Positions 7,816 through 15,004 are shown, numbered from the stretch's first letter. The stretch is 21,930 bases of DNA from Nitrospirota bacterium (GCA_023248415.1 JAHFEP010000023.1:1-21930); one strand, 5' to 3'. The notes: generated from the letters alone by a model not told the origin. Made by a program: numbers and translations.

Positions 7816-8562
7816 ATGATACAGGTAATAAACCTATATAAGGCATTCGGGAATAAAAAGGTTCTCGCCGGCGTTAACCTTGAAATTAAAAAGGGCGAGA
7901 GCATGGTTGTTATCGGCGGAAGCGGAAGCGGTAAATCTGTTCTGATAAAACACATAATCGGTCTCTTGAAGCCTGACAAAGGAAGTATAATTATAGCCGG
8001 TAAAGATATGGCTAAATTAAAGGGAGGAGATGTTGATAATCTCAGAAAGAAATTCGGCATGCTCTTCCAGGGTGCAGCGCTCTTTGATTCGTTATCAGTA
8101 TGGGAGAATGTGGGCTTTGCCTTAAAACAGCATACCATGCTTTCAGATAAGGAGATAAGGGCTGTTGCAGGCGAAAAATTAAAGATGGTCGGCCTTGCAG
8201 GCATAGAGGACATGATGCCTGTTGACCTTTCCGGAGGCATGAGGAAAAGGGTGGGGCTTGCAAGGGCAATCGCAATGGACCCTGAGATACTTTTATATGA
8301 CGAGCCCACAACAGGACTTGACCCGATAATGGCAGATGTAATCAATGACCTTATAATTGAGATGAGAGAAAAGTTAAAGGTGACATCAGTTGCAATTACG
8401 CACGATATGGTTAGCGCGTATAAGATTGCAGACAGGATTGCAATGCTCTATGAAGGGAAGATTGTAGAGGTGGGAACACCTGATGAGATTAAGCATACAA
8501 AAAACCCTCTTGTGAAGCAGTTTATTACAGGGAGCGCTGTAGGGCCGATTAAGGTTGGGTAA
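7816..8562 (+). CDS. mlaF: MlaF-type ABC transporter ATP-binding protein
   Basis: A 248-aa ABC ATPase with Walker A GGSGSGKS (~34-41), Q-loop in GMLFQGAALFDSL, signature LSGGMRKRVGLARA, Walker B ILLYDEP, and the H-loop ITHD. The phrase FQGAALFDSLSVWENV is typical of MlaF/Mkl proteins that energise MCE lipid transport. There is no Shine-Dalgarno before the ATG, which abuts the mlaE stop, so translation probably depends on mlaE. No MlaB (STAS) gene follows. Confidence 0.95.
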   Translation: MIQVINLYKAFGNKKVLAGVNLEIKKGESMVVIGGSGSGKSVLIKHIIGLLKPDKGSIIIAGKDMAKLKGGDVDNLRKKFGMLFQGAALFDSLSVWENVGFALKQHTMLSDKEIRAVAGEKLKMVGLAGIEDMMPVDLSGGMRKRVGLARAIAMDPEILLYDEPTTGLDPIMADVINDLIIEMREKLKVTSVAITHDMVSAYKIADRIAMLYEGKIVEVGTPDEIKHTKNPLVKQFITGSAVGPIKVG

Positions 8563-8820
8563 AGTGAGTGCAATAATCTTTAATACTTTATTTAACTTAA
8601 ACTGGTCAAATAGTTGATGGATAAAATAAAAATGTAAAAAGCAAAATGCAAAATGGCATATCAAAATCCAAAAATTTCTAAAGATTTATTATTTATCTTT
8701 GAATTTTGCATAGTAATTTTGATTTTTAATATTTGATTTTTAATTTTTCTTTCAATTCTTAGGCTATGTTAGTATTTTGAGAAGAAGAAACAGTAAGTGT
8801 AGTATAATAGGGGAACTCTA
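8563..8820. other. 258-bp AT-rich gap with hairpin-forming sequence; no gene seen
   Basis: No coding sequence is credible here. The stretch is very A/T-rich, with runs such as GATTTTTAATATTTGATTTT. It contains an imperfect hairpin: AAAATTTCTAAAGAT (8670-8684) against ATCTTTGAATTTT (8695-8707), flanked by further CAAAAT/ATTTTG complementarity. It may be a miniature dispersed element that has split mlaEF from mlaD. A ribosome binding site (AGGGGA, 8809-8814) precedes mlaD. Confidence 0.55.
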
Positions 8821-10296
8821 ATGAAAGGAATCACAACAGAGGCTAAACTTGGACTCTTTGTTCTTATCGCCATTATAATGCTCGCTTATCTGACATTTCA
8901 GGTAAGTGAATTCAGGCTGATAAAGGAAAAGGGTTATGAAATAGATGTTCTATTTGATTCTGTAGCAGGCCTTGATTTAAAATCTCCAGTAAGGATTGCA
9001 GGCGTGGAGGTGGGAAAAGTAGCTAAGATAGGGCTTGAAAATGGAAAGGCAAGGGTTACCCTGAGGATATACCCTGACATTAATATACCAAAAGGCGCCA
9101 ATGCACTCATAAAGGCAACAGGTCTGATGGGCGAGAAGTATGTTGAGATTGTTCCAGGGGGAGAGCGTGAAACCTTGAAGGAGCATGAAAGGATTGCACA
9201 GGGCGCTCCTCCTGCAGATATAGATAAATTGGTAAATCAGTTGAGCTCCATAGCAGAGGATATCAGGGGCATAACAGGCGCATTAAGAAATGTCCTTGGG
9301 ACACAGGAGAGCCAGGATGCCCTAAAGGAGATGGTTCAGAATATCAGGGAGCTCAGTGAAAATCTGAATAAACTGGTGAGTGTAAATAAGGACGCGTTCA
9401 GCAGCACAATGAAAAATTTTCAGGAATTTTCTGCAATGCTTAAGAGCGATACGCCTCAATTGATAGCAAAGCTTAACACCATAGCAGATAAGATTGAGAA
9501 GGGTGAAGGCACAATGGGAAAGCTCATTGCTGATGAGGAGCTTTATAAGAATCTTAACAGCACAATTGAGAAATTAAATAAGATTGCTGAAAAGGTGGAA
9601 AAGGGCGAAGGAACACTCGGCAAGCTTGTTACAGACGACAAGGTATATGAAAATCTTAATGAGACACTTGTTGGAATTAAAGACTATGTTGCAAAGGCAG
9701 AGTCATTTAAAACAACTGTCGGCTTTAGGTCTGAATATTTATTTGAGGATGTAACTGCAAAGGGATATTTGACTTTACAGCTAAAACCCAGAGAGGATAA
9801 ATATTACATATTTGAGATTGTAAGCGACCCATTTGGAAGGGTAACCACGACAGATACGGAGACAACCACAACAACAGGCGGTGTTGCAACAACAACAGTT
9901 ACACACGAAGAGAAGAAAGAGGATTCTTTAAAATTCAGCATTGAATTTGCAAAGAGATACGAAGACCTTGCCCTGAGAATAGGCATGATTGAGAATACCT
10001 TCGGCGTTGGCGCAGACTATTTCTTATTTAAGGACATACTTCAGCTTAATGTGGATGCATGGGACTTTACCAATAAAGATTCATGGGACTTTAACCGCAG
10101 CAGGCACTATCAGAAGAGGCCTCATCTAAAAGCAGGCGCTCAGGTTAATTTTTTCAAGAACTTTTTTGCATACGGCGGCTATGATAATTTTCTTAATACA
10201 AACAGGGATAATTTCTATGCAGGCGCAGGCATACGGTTTGATGATGATGACTTAAAATACATTCTTGGAAAGGTCCCGCTGCCAGGAACGAATTAG
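8821..10296 (+). CDS. mlaD: MlaD-type MCE protein with predicted C-terminal beta-barrel
   Basis: A 491-aa protein. Residues ~9-29 form an uncleaved membrane anchor, ~37-115 one MCE domain (VLFDSVAGL, GVEVGKV, TGLMGEKYVEI), and ~134-295 a long helical region. The helical region contains two repeats built on KxEKGEGTxGKL (about residues 222-252 and 255-285). Residues ~298-475 alternate short amphipathic strands ending FYAGAGIRF, with a Thr-rich loop at 341-361, which fits an outer-membrane beta-barrel. E. coli MlaD is far shorter (~180 aa) and needs MlaC and MlaA. This form could instead span the periplasm by itself, as described for Veillonella MlaD. Separated from mlaF by 258 bp but clearly part of the system. 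Confidence 0.9.
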   Translation: MKGITTEAKLGLFVLIAIIMLAYLTFQVSEFRLIKEKGYEIDVLFDSVAGLDLKSPVRIAGVEVGKVAKIGLENGKARVTLRIYPDINIPKGANALIKATGLMGEKYVEIVPGGERETLKEHERIAQGAPPADIDKLVNQLSSIAEDIRGITGALRNVLGTQESQDALKEMVQNIRELSENLNKLVSVNKDAFSSTMKNFQEFSAMLKSDTPQLIAKLNTIADKIEKGEGTMGKLIADEELYKNLNSTIEKLNKIAEKVEKGEGTLGKLVTDDKVYENLNETLVGIKDYVAKAESFKTTVGFRSEYLFEDVTAKGYLTLQLKPREDKYYIFEIVSDPFGRVTTTDTETTTTTGGVATTTVTHEEKKEDSLKFSIEFAKRYEDLALRIGMIENTFGVGADYFLFKDILQLNVDAWDFTNKDSWDFNRSRHYQKRPHLKAGAQVNFFKNFFAYGGYDNFLNTNRDNFYAGAGIRFDDDDLKYILGKVPLPGTN

Positions 10297-10312
10297 TTAT
10301 TGAGGAGGCGAT

Positions 10313-11740
10313 ATGGACAATAAAAAGGATACCCTTATCGTTATCAGCGACCTTCACCTTTCTGCCGGCTTTAATGAAGAGACAAAATGTTATTCCCGCG
10401 AAGAAGATTTTTTCTTTGATAATGAGTTTAAAAGATTTCTTGAATATCTGGAGAAAGAAAACCCAGGGCAAAATAACCTGATTATAAATGGCGACATGTT
10501 TGACTTCCTTCAGGTGAACGGCAATTTTGCAAAGAAGCTTGAAAAACAGGGAAAGATCAGGCTTGATAAAAAAGAGGATATTTATGGTCTTGGGACAGAG
10601 CCTCATAAAACAATCTTTAAGCTGCAGAGGATACGAGGCGGGCATAAAACATTCTTTGAGGCGCTAAAAGATTTTCTATCAAAAGGCAATAATCTATCTA
10701 TAATCAGCGGCAACCATGACATTGAACTCTTCTGGGATGATGTGCAGAAGGAATTAGTTAATATTCTCTCTAATAATGATAATAGCATCAAAAATAGAAT
10801 AAAATTTTATCTCTGGTTTTATTATGACAAGGAACATAAAATCTATATTGAGCATGGCAATCAATATGATAACTGGAATTCCTTTAAGTTTATCTTGTAT
10901 CCTGTGATGCCGCCGGCAGAGAGCAAGAAGATACTCCTCCCATTTGGTTCCTTCTTTGTAAGATACTTCTTTAACAAGGTGGAAGATTTCAATCCCTTTG
11001 CAGACAATATAAAGCCGAGCAGCAGATATATGCAAATGGCATTTAGAGAACATCCTGTAAAGGCGTTAAAATTGCTCCGCAGATATGTTCCTGCAATGTT
11101 TAAGGCCTTCTGGCGAAGCGGCGGATCTACAAGGGTTCAGGAAGAGGAGCTTAAAAAGGAGGAAGAGCGGAGACTTGCTGTTCTTAGCAAAGAGGCAGGG
11201 CTTTTGTTAGATGATGTATTGAAACTGCATGGAAAATTAGCGCCGCCTATTACAAGAGGCAAACTCGCATTTCTTATAAATTTGGGCTGGATAGGGACTA
11301 TTTTTCTTTTTTTAATTATCTTTGCTGCCGCCTTTTTATTTAAACAGGTATTTAATCTTTCAATATGGTCGCTTCTTTCAGCATCATTAGCCTTCCTTCC
11401 ATTGTTAATAAGTTGGTTGATATCAAAATTCAGCAAAGATACCTTTACCAGTATCTTAAAGGAAATAAAATCAAAGATATTAACTGATATCAAAATAATA
11501 GTCATGGGACATACGCATGACCCAGTTATAAAAAAGATTGGCGATGACTGCTGGTATTATAATACGAGCACATGGACAACTGTATTCAGCGAGGATGAGA
11601 GGCTGGTAAGGGATGATAAGCAGTTTGCCCTTTTAAAGGTAAAACTGACTGATAAGGGACCTGATGCGCAATTAATGCGCTGGAACGATGCAGCGGGAGA
11701 ATGTGAGCAGCTAATCCTTTTTGAAGAAAATAAAAAATGA
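10313..11740 (+). CDS. Membrane-associated calcineurin-like metallophosphoesterase
   Basis: A 475-aa protein with the metal-binding motifs of the family in order: ISDLHLS (Asp13, His15), GDMFDF (Asp61), GNHD (134-137), EHGN (His181) and GHTH (399-402). Two hydrophobic helices (~321-344 and ~348-371) sit between the last two motifs, so the catalytic domain is probably tethered to the inner membrane by an insertion. The first motif resembles LpxH-type phosphoesterases, but the size and inserted helices differ, and I would not call it LpxH. It starts 16 bp after mlaD with a strong GAGGAGG site and is followed after 11 bp by a lipase. A phospholipid or nucleotide phosphoester substrate is plausible. 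Confidence 0.85.
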   Translation: MDNKKDTLIVISDLHLSAGFNEETKCYSREEDFFFDNEFKRFLEYLEKENPGQNNLIINGDMFDFLQVNGNFAKKLEKQGKIRLDKKEDIYGLGTEPHKTIFKLQRIRGGHKTFFEALKDFLSKGNNLSIISGNHDIELFWDDVQKELVNILSNNDNSIKNRIKFYLWFYYDKEHKIYIEHGNQYDNWNSFKFILYPVMPPAESKKILLPFGSFFVRYFFNKVEDFNPFADNIKPSSRYMQMAFREHPVKALKLLRRYVPAMFKAFWRSGGSTRVQEEELKKEEERRLAVLSKEAGLLLDDVLKLHGKLAPPITRGKLAFLINLGWIGTIFLFLIIFAAAFLFKQVFNLSIWSLLSASLAFLPLLISWLISKFSKDTFTSILKEIKSKILTDIKIIVMGHTHDPVIKKIGDDCWYYNTSTWTTVFSEDERLVRDDKQFALLKVKLTDKGPDAQLMRWNDAAGECEQLILFEENKK

Positions 11741-11751
11741 TTATCTAAAAA

Positions 11752-12546
11752 ATGGCTGATAAACTTCCGATAATCCTTGCCCACGGCCTTGGCGGCTTTG
11801 ATGAGATAAAGATATTTGGTATTACTATACAATATTTTAAAGGGATAAAAAGGCACCTTGAAGAATGCGGCTATACAGTGTTTGTGACGAGGGTAAGGCC
11901 AACAGCAAGTATAAAAAACAGGGCAGAGGATTTTAAAAAGGCTATCCTGAGTTTTACTGACAGCAAGGTCAATATTATAGCCCACAGCATGGGAGGCCTT
12001 GATGCAAGATATATGATAAGCAGACTCGGAATGGCAGACAGGGTTGGAACACTCGTTACCATTGGCACGCCGCATTGGGGAAGCGAATTTGCGGACTGGG
12101 GAGTCAGGGTTTTAGGAGAAAAATTAGGCCTAATCTGGCTGCTTGAAAAGGTGTTTGGAATAGATACAGCAGGGTTTCGGGACTTGATGACAGAGAGTTG
12201 CCAGAAATTTAATAAAGAGATTACTGATGTAAAAGGTGTAAGATATATCTCCTATGCAGGACAGCAGAGTTGGCACAAGGTTAATTGTTTTTTGCAGGTA
12301 CCTTACTGGTATATAAGATTTAAGACAGGCCAAAATGACGGCCTTGTTCATGCAGAGAGTGCAAAATGGGGAGACTTCAGAGGGGTAGTGGCTGCCGACC
12401 ATTGGAATCAGATTGGCTGGTGGATATTTCCATGTAAATGGCCGGAGAGATTTAATGCAAAGAGGTTTTATGAGGGGATAGTAAGAGATATTTCACAACA
12501 GAATTATCAGGCGCAAGATTTCAGGGAAGGCATGTGGCAGGAATAG
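11752..12546 (+). CDS. Lipase/esterase of the alpha/beta-hydrolase fold
   Basis: A 264-aa protein with an oxyanion-hole HG near residues 11-12 (ILAHGLGG), the nucleophile elbow AHSMGG (Ser79), Asp196 in QNDGLVHAES and His217 in ADHWNQIGW. This is the layout of bacterial family I triacylglycerol lipases. There is no signal peptide, so a cytoplasmic or membrane-face role is likelier than secretion. The upstream sequence has no clear Shine-Dalgarno. Its position after mlaEFD and a membrane phosphoesterase suggests acyl-lipid turnover. The last codons (EGMWQE, stop) lie in a ~75-bp sequence that recurs at 15073-15148. Confidence 0.87.
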   Translation: MADKLPIILAHGLGGFDEIKIFGITIQYFKGIKRHLEECGYTVFVTRVRPTASIKNRAEDFKKAILSFTDSKVNIIAHSMGGLDARYMISRLGMADRVGTLVTIGTPHWGSEFADWGVRVLGEKLGLIWLLEKVFGIDTAGFRDLMTESCQKFNKEITDVKGVRYISYAGQQSWHKVNCFLQVPYWYIRFKTGQNDGLVHAESAKWGDFRGVVAADHWNQIGWWIFPCKWPERFNAKRFYEGIVRDISQQNYQAQDFREGMWQE

Positions 12547-12588
12547 CAGCAAGGCTTGCAGGATAAAAAATCCTGCTCTAAGTTTATG
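12512..12588 (+). repeat. Direct repeat, copy A: 3' end of the lipase gene and its downstream flank
   Basis: Runs from the final lipase codons through the stop to CTAAGTTT. It matches 15073-15148 in the same orientation, including a perfect stretch of 23 bases (12524-12546), followed by GCTTGCAGG and CTAAGTTT with scattered mismatches between. Confidence 0.85.
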
Positions 12589-12694
12589 GCTGTTTTACGA
12601 GTTTATCAACCTGGGCTATTGTGCATTGTTGTTCAAGTTCAAAAAGCGCAAAGTATAATCGGGCGATTAACAAGTTATTAGTTAGCTTCCTGTG

Positions 12695-12727
12695 ATTATG
12701 TCAAATTTAAAGGCAATTGACAAGCCG
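12695..12727. repeat. 33-bp direct repeat, copy 1 of 4
   Basis: Begins ATTATGTCAAAT and ends AATTGACAAGCCG. It differs from copy 2 by one base. TGTCAA and TTGACA near the two ends make it partly palindromic. It is the copy nearest the lipase, with no minus-strand gene beyond it. Confidence 0.9.
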
Positions 12728-12743
12728 TATTATATTTTCCTAA

Positions 12744-12775
12744 CTGTATAACATGCCTATATTAATGTTATACAG
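12744..12775. repeat. Perfect 11-bp inverted repeat with 10-nt spacer
   Basis: CTGTATAACAT (12744-12754) and ATGTTATACAG (12765-12775) are exact reverse complements. It may be a bidirectional transcription barrier between the convergent lipase and island, or a recombinase/protein site. The spacer is 10 bp, unlike the 6-bp centre of dif. Confidence 0.75.
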
Positions 12776-12777
12776 CC

Positions 12778-12796
12778 TGCCTGTCGGCAGACAGGA
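12778..12796 (+). repeat. 19-bp palindromic element, plus orientation
   Basis: Contains CCTGTC and GACAGG around GGCA. The identical 19 bases occur in reverse orientation at 16587-16605. Short palindromes of this kind (TGCCTGTCGGCAGACAGG) are common dispersed repeats in environmental genomes. Confidence 0.8.
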
Positions 12797-12866
12797 AACT
12801 GAATAACTCCGCATCACCTTGCTCGCCGGGATAGTGAATTGCTTGTTAGCGGGTTTCCTGTTGCGC

Positions 12867-13094
12867 TCAATTGCCCGTTGCCATCAGCACTCGCTCTGCA
12901 GCTTCCGGCAAATCAATAGGCACAAACATAGACGCCGGGTAAAGATAGCCGTCAGGCTCTGACTTGTCCTCATCAATGACGCGGAGCATGTTATGCGCCT
13001 CTGCCTCTGCATCTTGGAGTGTGCGGTAGACTTTGCCCAGTATCAGGCTTGCTGGATTGCTGTCATTGTTAATACAAATTACAAAATCGCTCAT
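12867..13094 (-). CDS. Small conserved protein, 75 aa, unknown function
   Basis: Starts MSDFVICINN, contains ASLILGKVYR and YLYPASMFVPIDLPEAAERVL. I recognise this as a widespread small uncharacterised family with a predicted compact beta (SH3-like) core, often found beside mobile genes. No catalytic motif is visible. Its ATG overlaps the stop of the upstream 78-aa gene by 4 bp, so the two form a translationally coupled pair. The DNA of this pair is visibly richer in G and C than the neighbouring island genes, suggesting separate acquisition. Confidence 0.75.
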   Translation of the reverse strand: MSDFVICINNDSNPASLILGKVYRTLQDAEAEAHNMLRVIDEDKSEPDGYLYPASMFVPIDLPEAAERVLMATGN

Positions 13095-13327
13095 AGTATC
13101 ACCTTCTTGATTTTGAAGTCTTTGCGACCTATGCCGTGCGCTTCAAACCAGTGTATCTCGGCTTTGCAAATTGTGCCGTCTGCTAATCGCACAGTTGCTA
13201 TGCCCTTCATCTTTCGCCACCGCCCCTTGCCATAAGTGCGATCCAGATGGCGACGAATGTATACGCCCCGGCCAGTTGCGATTGTCTCAATATCTCTGAT
13301 TTCGCCGAGGATCTCAAATTCTTTCAT
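13091..13327 (-). CDS. Small basic conserved protein, 78 aa, partner of the 75-aa protein
   Basis: Sequence features are FEILGEI, IETIATGRGV, a basic stretch RTYGKGRWRKMKG and EIHWFEAHGIGRKDFKIK near the C-terminus. The same pattern recurs in small uncharacterised proteins of many bacteria, often next to the family of the downstream gene. The basic central part could contact nucleic acid, but there is no direct evidence. The frame can start at GTG 13330 or ATG 13327; ATG is preferred. The ribosome binding site is weak. Copy 2 of the direct repeat lies ~75 bp upstream with a possible TTGACA/TATTTT promoter. Confidence 0.75.
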   Translation of the reverse strand: MKEFEILGEIRDIETIATGRGVYIRRHLDRTYGKGRWRKMKGIATVRLADGTICKAEIHWFEAHGIGRKDFKIKKVIL

Positions 13328-13400
13328 CACTAATCGCCATATTTGACATCCTTTGGTTTTATCGCCCCAACTGCAATATTAAAAATATTTATTTCTTATA

Positions 13401-13433
13401 ATTATGTCAAGTTTAAAGGCAATTGACAAGCCG
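13401..13433. repeat. 33-bp direct repeat, copy 2 of 4
   Basis: Begins ATTATGTCAAG and ends AATTGACAAGCCG. The identity with copy 3 extends 5 bases upstream (TTATA from 13396). On the minus strand it gives TTGACA (13410-13405) followed 17 bp later by TATTTT, a possible promoter for the gene at 13327. Confidence 0.9.
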
Positions 13434-13448
13434 CAAACTGTCCTTTTT

Positions 13449-13658
13449 TTATTTTTGCATTTTAGATTTTTTTCTGAGTTGCATGGCTGCGGCACTTAGC
13501 TCTTCAACCGACTTATCAGCCCAAAGAGTCTTTTGCCATTTCGTATAATCAAATGGTTCTCTCATTATTAAAGAAATGAACCTCTCAGCCTCAACTTCGC
13601 CTAATGTTTTAATAAGAGCTTCAAGCCCTTTAATTTTTATTTCGGTATCAGTAATCAT
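13449..13658 (-). CDS. Small helical protein paired with PIN protein (possible antitoxin), 69 aa
   Basis: A charged helical protein (TLGEVEAERFISLIMREPFD, then KSVEELSAAAMQLRKK). Proteins with the AERFISLIxREPFDYTxW pattern commonly sit next to PIN-type toxin genes, and an antitoxin role is inferred from that association. The ATG overlaps the last codon of the broken PIN gene by 4 bp and is served by a strong GGAGG inside the PIN reading frame. It lies downstream of the PIN gene. No ribbon-helix-helix or AbrB motif is obvious. Confidence 0.65.
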   Translation of the reverse strand: MITDTEIKIKGLEALIKTLGEVEAERFISLIMREPFDYTKWQKTLWADKSVEELSAAAMQLRKKSKMQK

Positions 13659-14089
13659 TTATCTCCCTCCTTTATAAAAGAGATAGGGTCTGTCACCTTG
13701 ATTTCTTTAATGCCTTCTGCCCTTTTAATCAATTCATCATCAATTGATAGAAAGTATTCGCATTGCATAGAAATGGCACAAGCCAAATGAAGTGAATCCT
13801 TGCTTTTGATTCCCATTTAATGAAATTTTTCTGCTTTTTCAACGATCTCCTTTGTCTCATCTGTATCAACTGAAGCATGATTCTTCCATACATGAATTGC
13901 AAGCCTTCTTTGTTCAAATGGATTAGCTGTATTCTCAAAATCCAGGATGTAAGACCAAGCGAGTTCAATCGCTTTCTGTAAAATTCGTTCTTGAATATTC
14001 AACTTGGCTTCAGTCTCAAGCCTAATTCGAAGTTGCTTTTGGTCATCAAAGGGGCGATTGTAACAACAATTGTCAAGATATATTCTCAT
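13655..14089 (-). pseudogene. PIN-domain protein split by one in-frame stop codon
   Basis: The frame from ATG 14089 codes for 90 residues starting MRIYLDNCCYNRPFDD, with SYILDFEN and ending KAEKFH, then TAA (13819-13817). The same frame resumes at once with ATG (13816) and continues 53 residues, GIKSKDSLHLACAI...LSIDDEL...DPISFI, to TGA at 13655. Together they make one 144-residue PIN-like nuclease of the LDNCCxNRPFDDQ type; intact relatives read straight through this junction. One base change would restore a sense codon. It is probably a disabled toxin gene, though stop-restart translation giving two chains, or readthrough, is possible. No frameshift or deletion accompanies the stop. Confidence 0.85.
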
Positions 14090-14161
14090 TTATTATAACC
14101 TGAATATCAAGCTTTGTGTAATAGGTTGAATTATTCGGTGTAATAATAGCCTTATAATTTT

Positions 14162-14195
14162 TTATAATTATGTCAAGTTTAAAGGCAATTGACAA
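14162..14195. repeat. 33-bp direct repeat, copy 3 of 4
   Basis: Identical to copy 2 over 34 bases (TTATAATTATG... to AATTGACAA), then diverges into T-rich sequence and lacks the GCCG end. It lies 73 bp upstream of the broken PIN gene and 16 bp past the HEPN stop. Confidence 0.9.
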
Positions 14196-14211
14196 TTTTT
14201 TTGTTTTTATA

Positions 14212-14682
14212 TTATTTTCCTAACTCTTTATTCAAGAAAATAAGAAAAGTTTTTATTTCACCGATAAACCTGTTCGCAACTTTATCAAACCTTCCTGCGA
14301 GATAATTGATCCTCTCCCCCTTAAGCTCAAAGCCGTAAATATTTCTGAACACATGCCTGAAAGACAGGTAATCATCAAGCTCTGCAGCAAGTTCTTCAGA
14401 GATTACCGCTGGTCTTACTTCTTTAATCGGCAAGGTCATTTTAAATAATAATGCCTTATGCCATTTGTCCGACTCCTCGTATCTGCCATTTACATTAAAG
14501 GCAATCTTTTTAAATATCCGTTCACAGCAGTTATAAAAGTCATGAAGGATTGAACCAATTGAGCGCTTAAATATTATTGATTCTTCTGATTTGATTTCAG
14601 ATAATTCTTTTTTAAGCTCATTAAGGATTTCTATTTCTTTTTCAACCTCAGCAATAATTTCTCTTATAATATCCTTATCCAA
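14212..14682 (-). CDS. HEPN-domain (HepT-like) protein, toxin partner of MNT
   Basis: A 156-aa all-helical protein with FKRSIGSILHDFYNCCERIF in the first half and LSFRHVFRNIYGFEL in the second, the pattern of HepT-like HEPN proteins. These act as ribonuclease toxins or are modified by their nucleotidyltransferase partner. The canonical R-x4-6-H motif is not clean at the second site (RHVFRN); R40-x6-H47 fits it formally. The start is TTG at 14682, chosen because AGGGG lies 7 bp upstream and no early ATG exists. It overlaps the MNT gene by 8 bp. Confidence 0.75.
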   Translation of the reverse strand: MDKDIIREIIAEVEKEIEILNELKKELSEIKSEESIIFKRSIGSILHDFYNCCERIFKKIAFNVNGRYEESDKWHKALLFKMTLPIKEVRPAVISEELAAELDDYLSFRHVFRNIYGFELKGERINYLAGRFDKVANRFIGEIKTFLIFLNKELGK

Positions 14683-15004
14683 TTTTCATCCCCTTTGCTA
14701 AAACAGTCATTTTAAAATCCTCCTTTAAATCCTCAAAGGGTTTTAAATCAATCTCGTATTTACTCTCTTTTATAAGGAATGCGTAAGCTTTAAAGAAATC
14801 CTCCATTTTCAGCCCTTTTATAATCATATCAATATCAGAATGGCGTCTGAATTTGCCTGATAAGAGTGAGCCGTGTAAATATATCGCCTCAAACTTAAAT
14901 CGCTCTTTTAATAGCAAGACAAGCCTCTGCGCCTCTTCCAAAGCATCCTGTTTTAATGCCTTAAGTTTTGCTTCCCTTTCTTTTAAAACTCCAGTGAGAG
15001 ACAT
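14675..15004 (-). CDS. MNT-type minimal nucleotidyltransferase (antitoxin partner of HEPN)
   Basis: A 109-aa protein with the nucleotidyltransferase signature HGSLLSGKFRRHSDIDMII, where GS (45-46) and Asp57/Asp59 form the Pol-beta-type active site. A third acidic residue may come from EIDLKPFE. In MNT/HEPN pairs such enzymes can silence the HEPN toxin by AMPylation. The longest frame starts with GTG at 15013, but ATG at 15004 has AGGTGG five bases upstream and is preferred. It is the first gene of a two-gene unit with the HEPN protein. Confidence 0.85.
   Translation of the reverse strand: MSLTGVLKEREAKLKALKQDALEEAQRLVLLLKERFKFEAIYLHGSLLSGKFRRHSDIDMIIKGLKMEDFFKAYAFLIKESKYEIDLKPFEDLKEDFKMTVLAKGMKIG

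Larger units (their letters stand above)
12547..12866. other. 320-bp gap at the convergent junction; repeats only, no gene seen
   Basis: Between the lipase and the first minus-strand island gene there is no credible coding sequence. It contains the end of repeat A, copy 1 of the 33-bp direct repeat, an 11-bp inverted repeat, a 19-bp palindromic element and a TAAC...GTTA-bounded inverted structure, described separately. Confidence 0.7.

Noticed and set aside
7812..8345. 177-aa minus-strand open frame across mlaF
   Set aside because: It is antisense to a fully recognisable ABC ATPase and has no motif of its own.
8803..8808. Perfect TATAAT just before mlaD
   Set aside because: No -35 box at 16-18 bp, and a transcript starting ~7 bp downstream would begin beyond the AGGGGA ribosome binding site. 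Probably chance in AT-rich DNA.
11557..12075. 172-aa minus-strand open frame across the phosphoesterase and lipase genes
   Set aside because: Antisense shadow of two well-supported genes, with no recognisable domain.
12744..12775. dif/Xer recombination site
   Set aside because: Arms partly resemble XerD-type sequence, but the spacer is 10 bp instead of 6 and the arms are perfectly symmetric.
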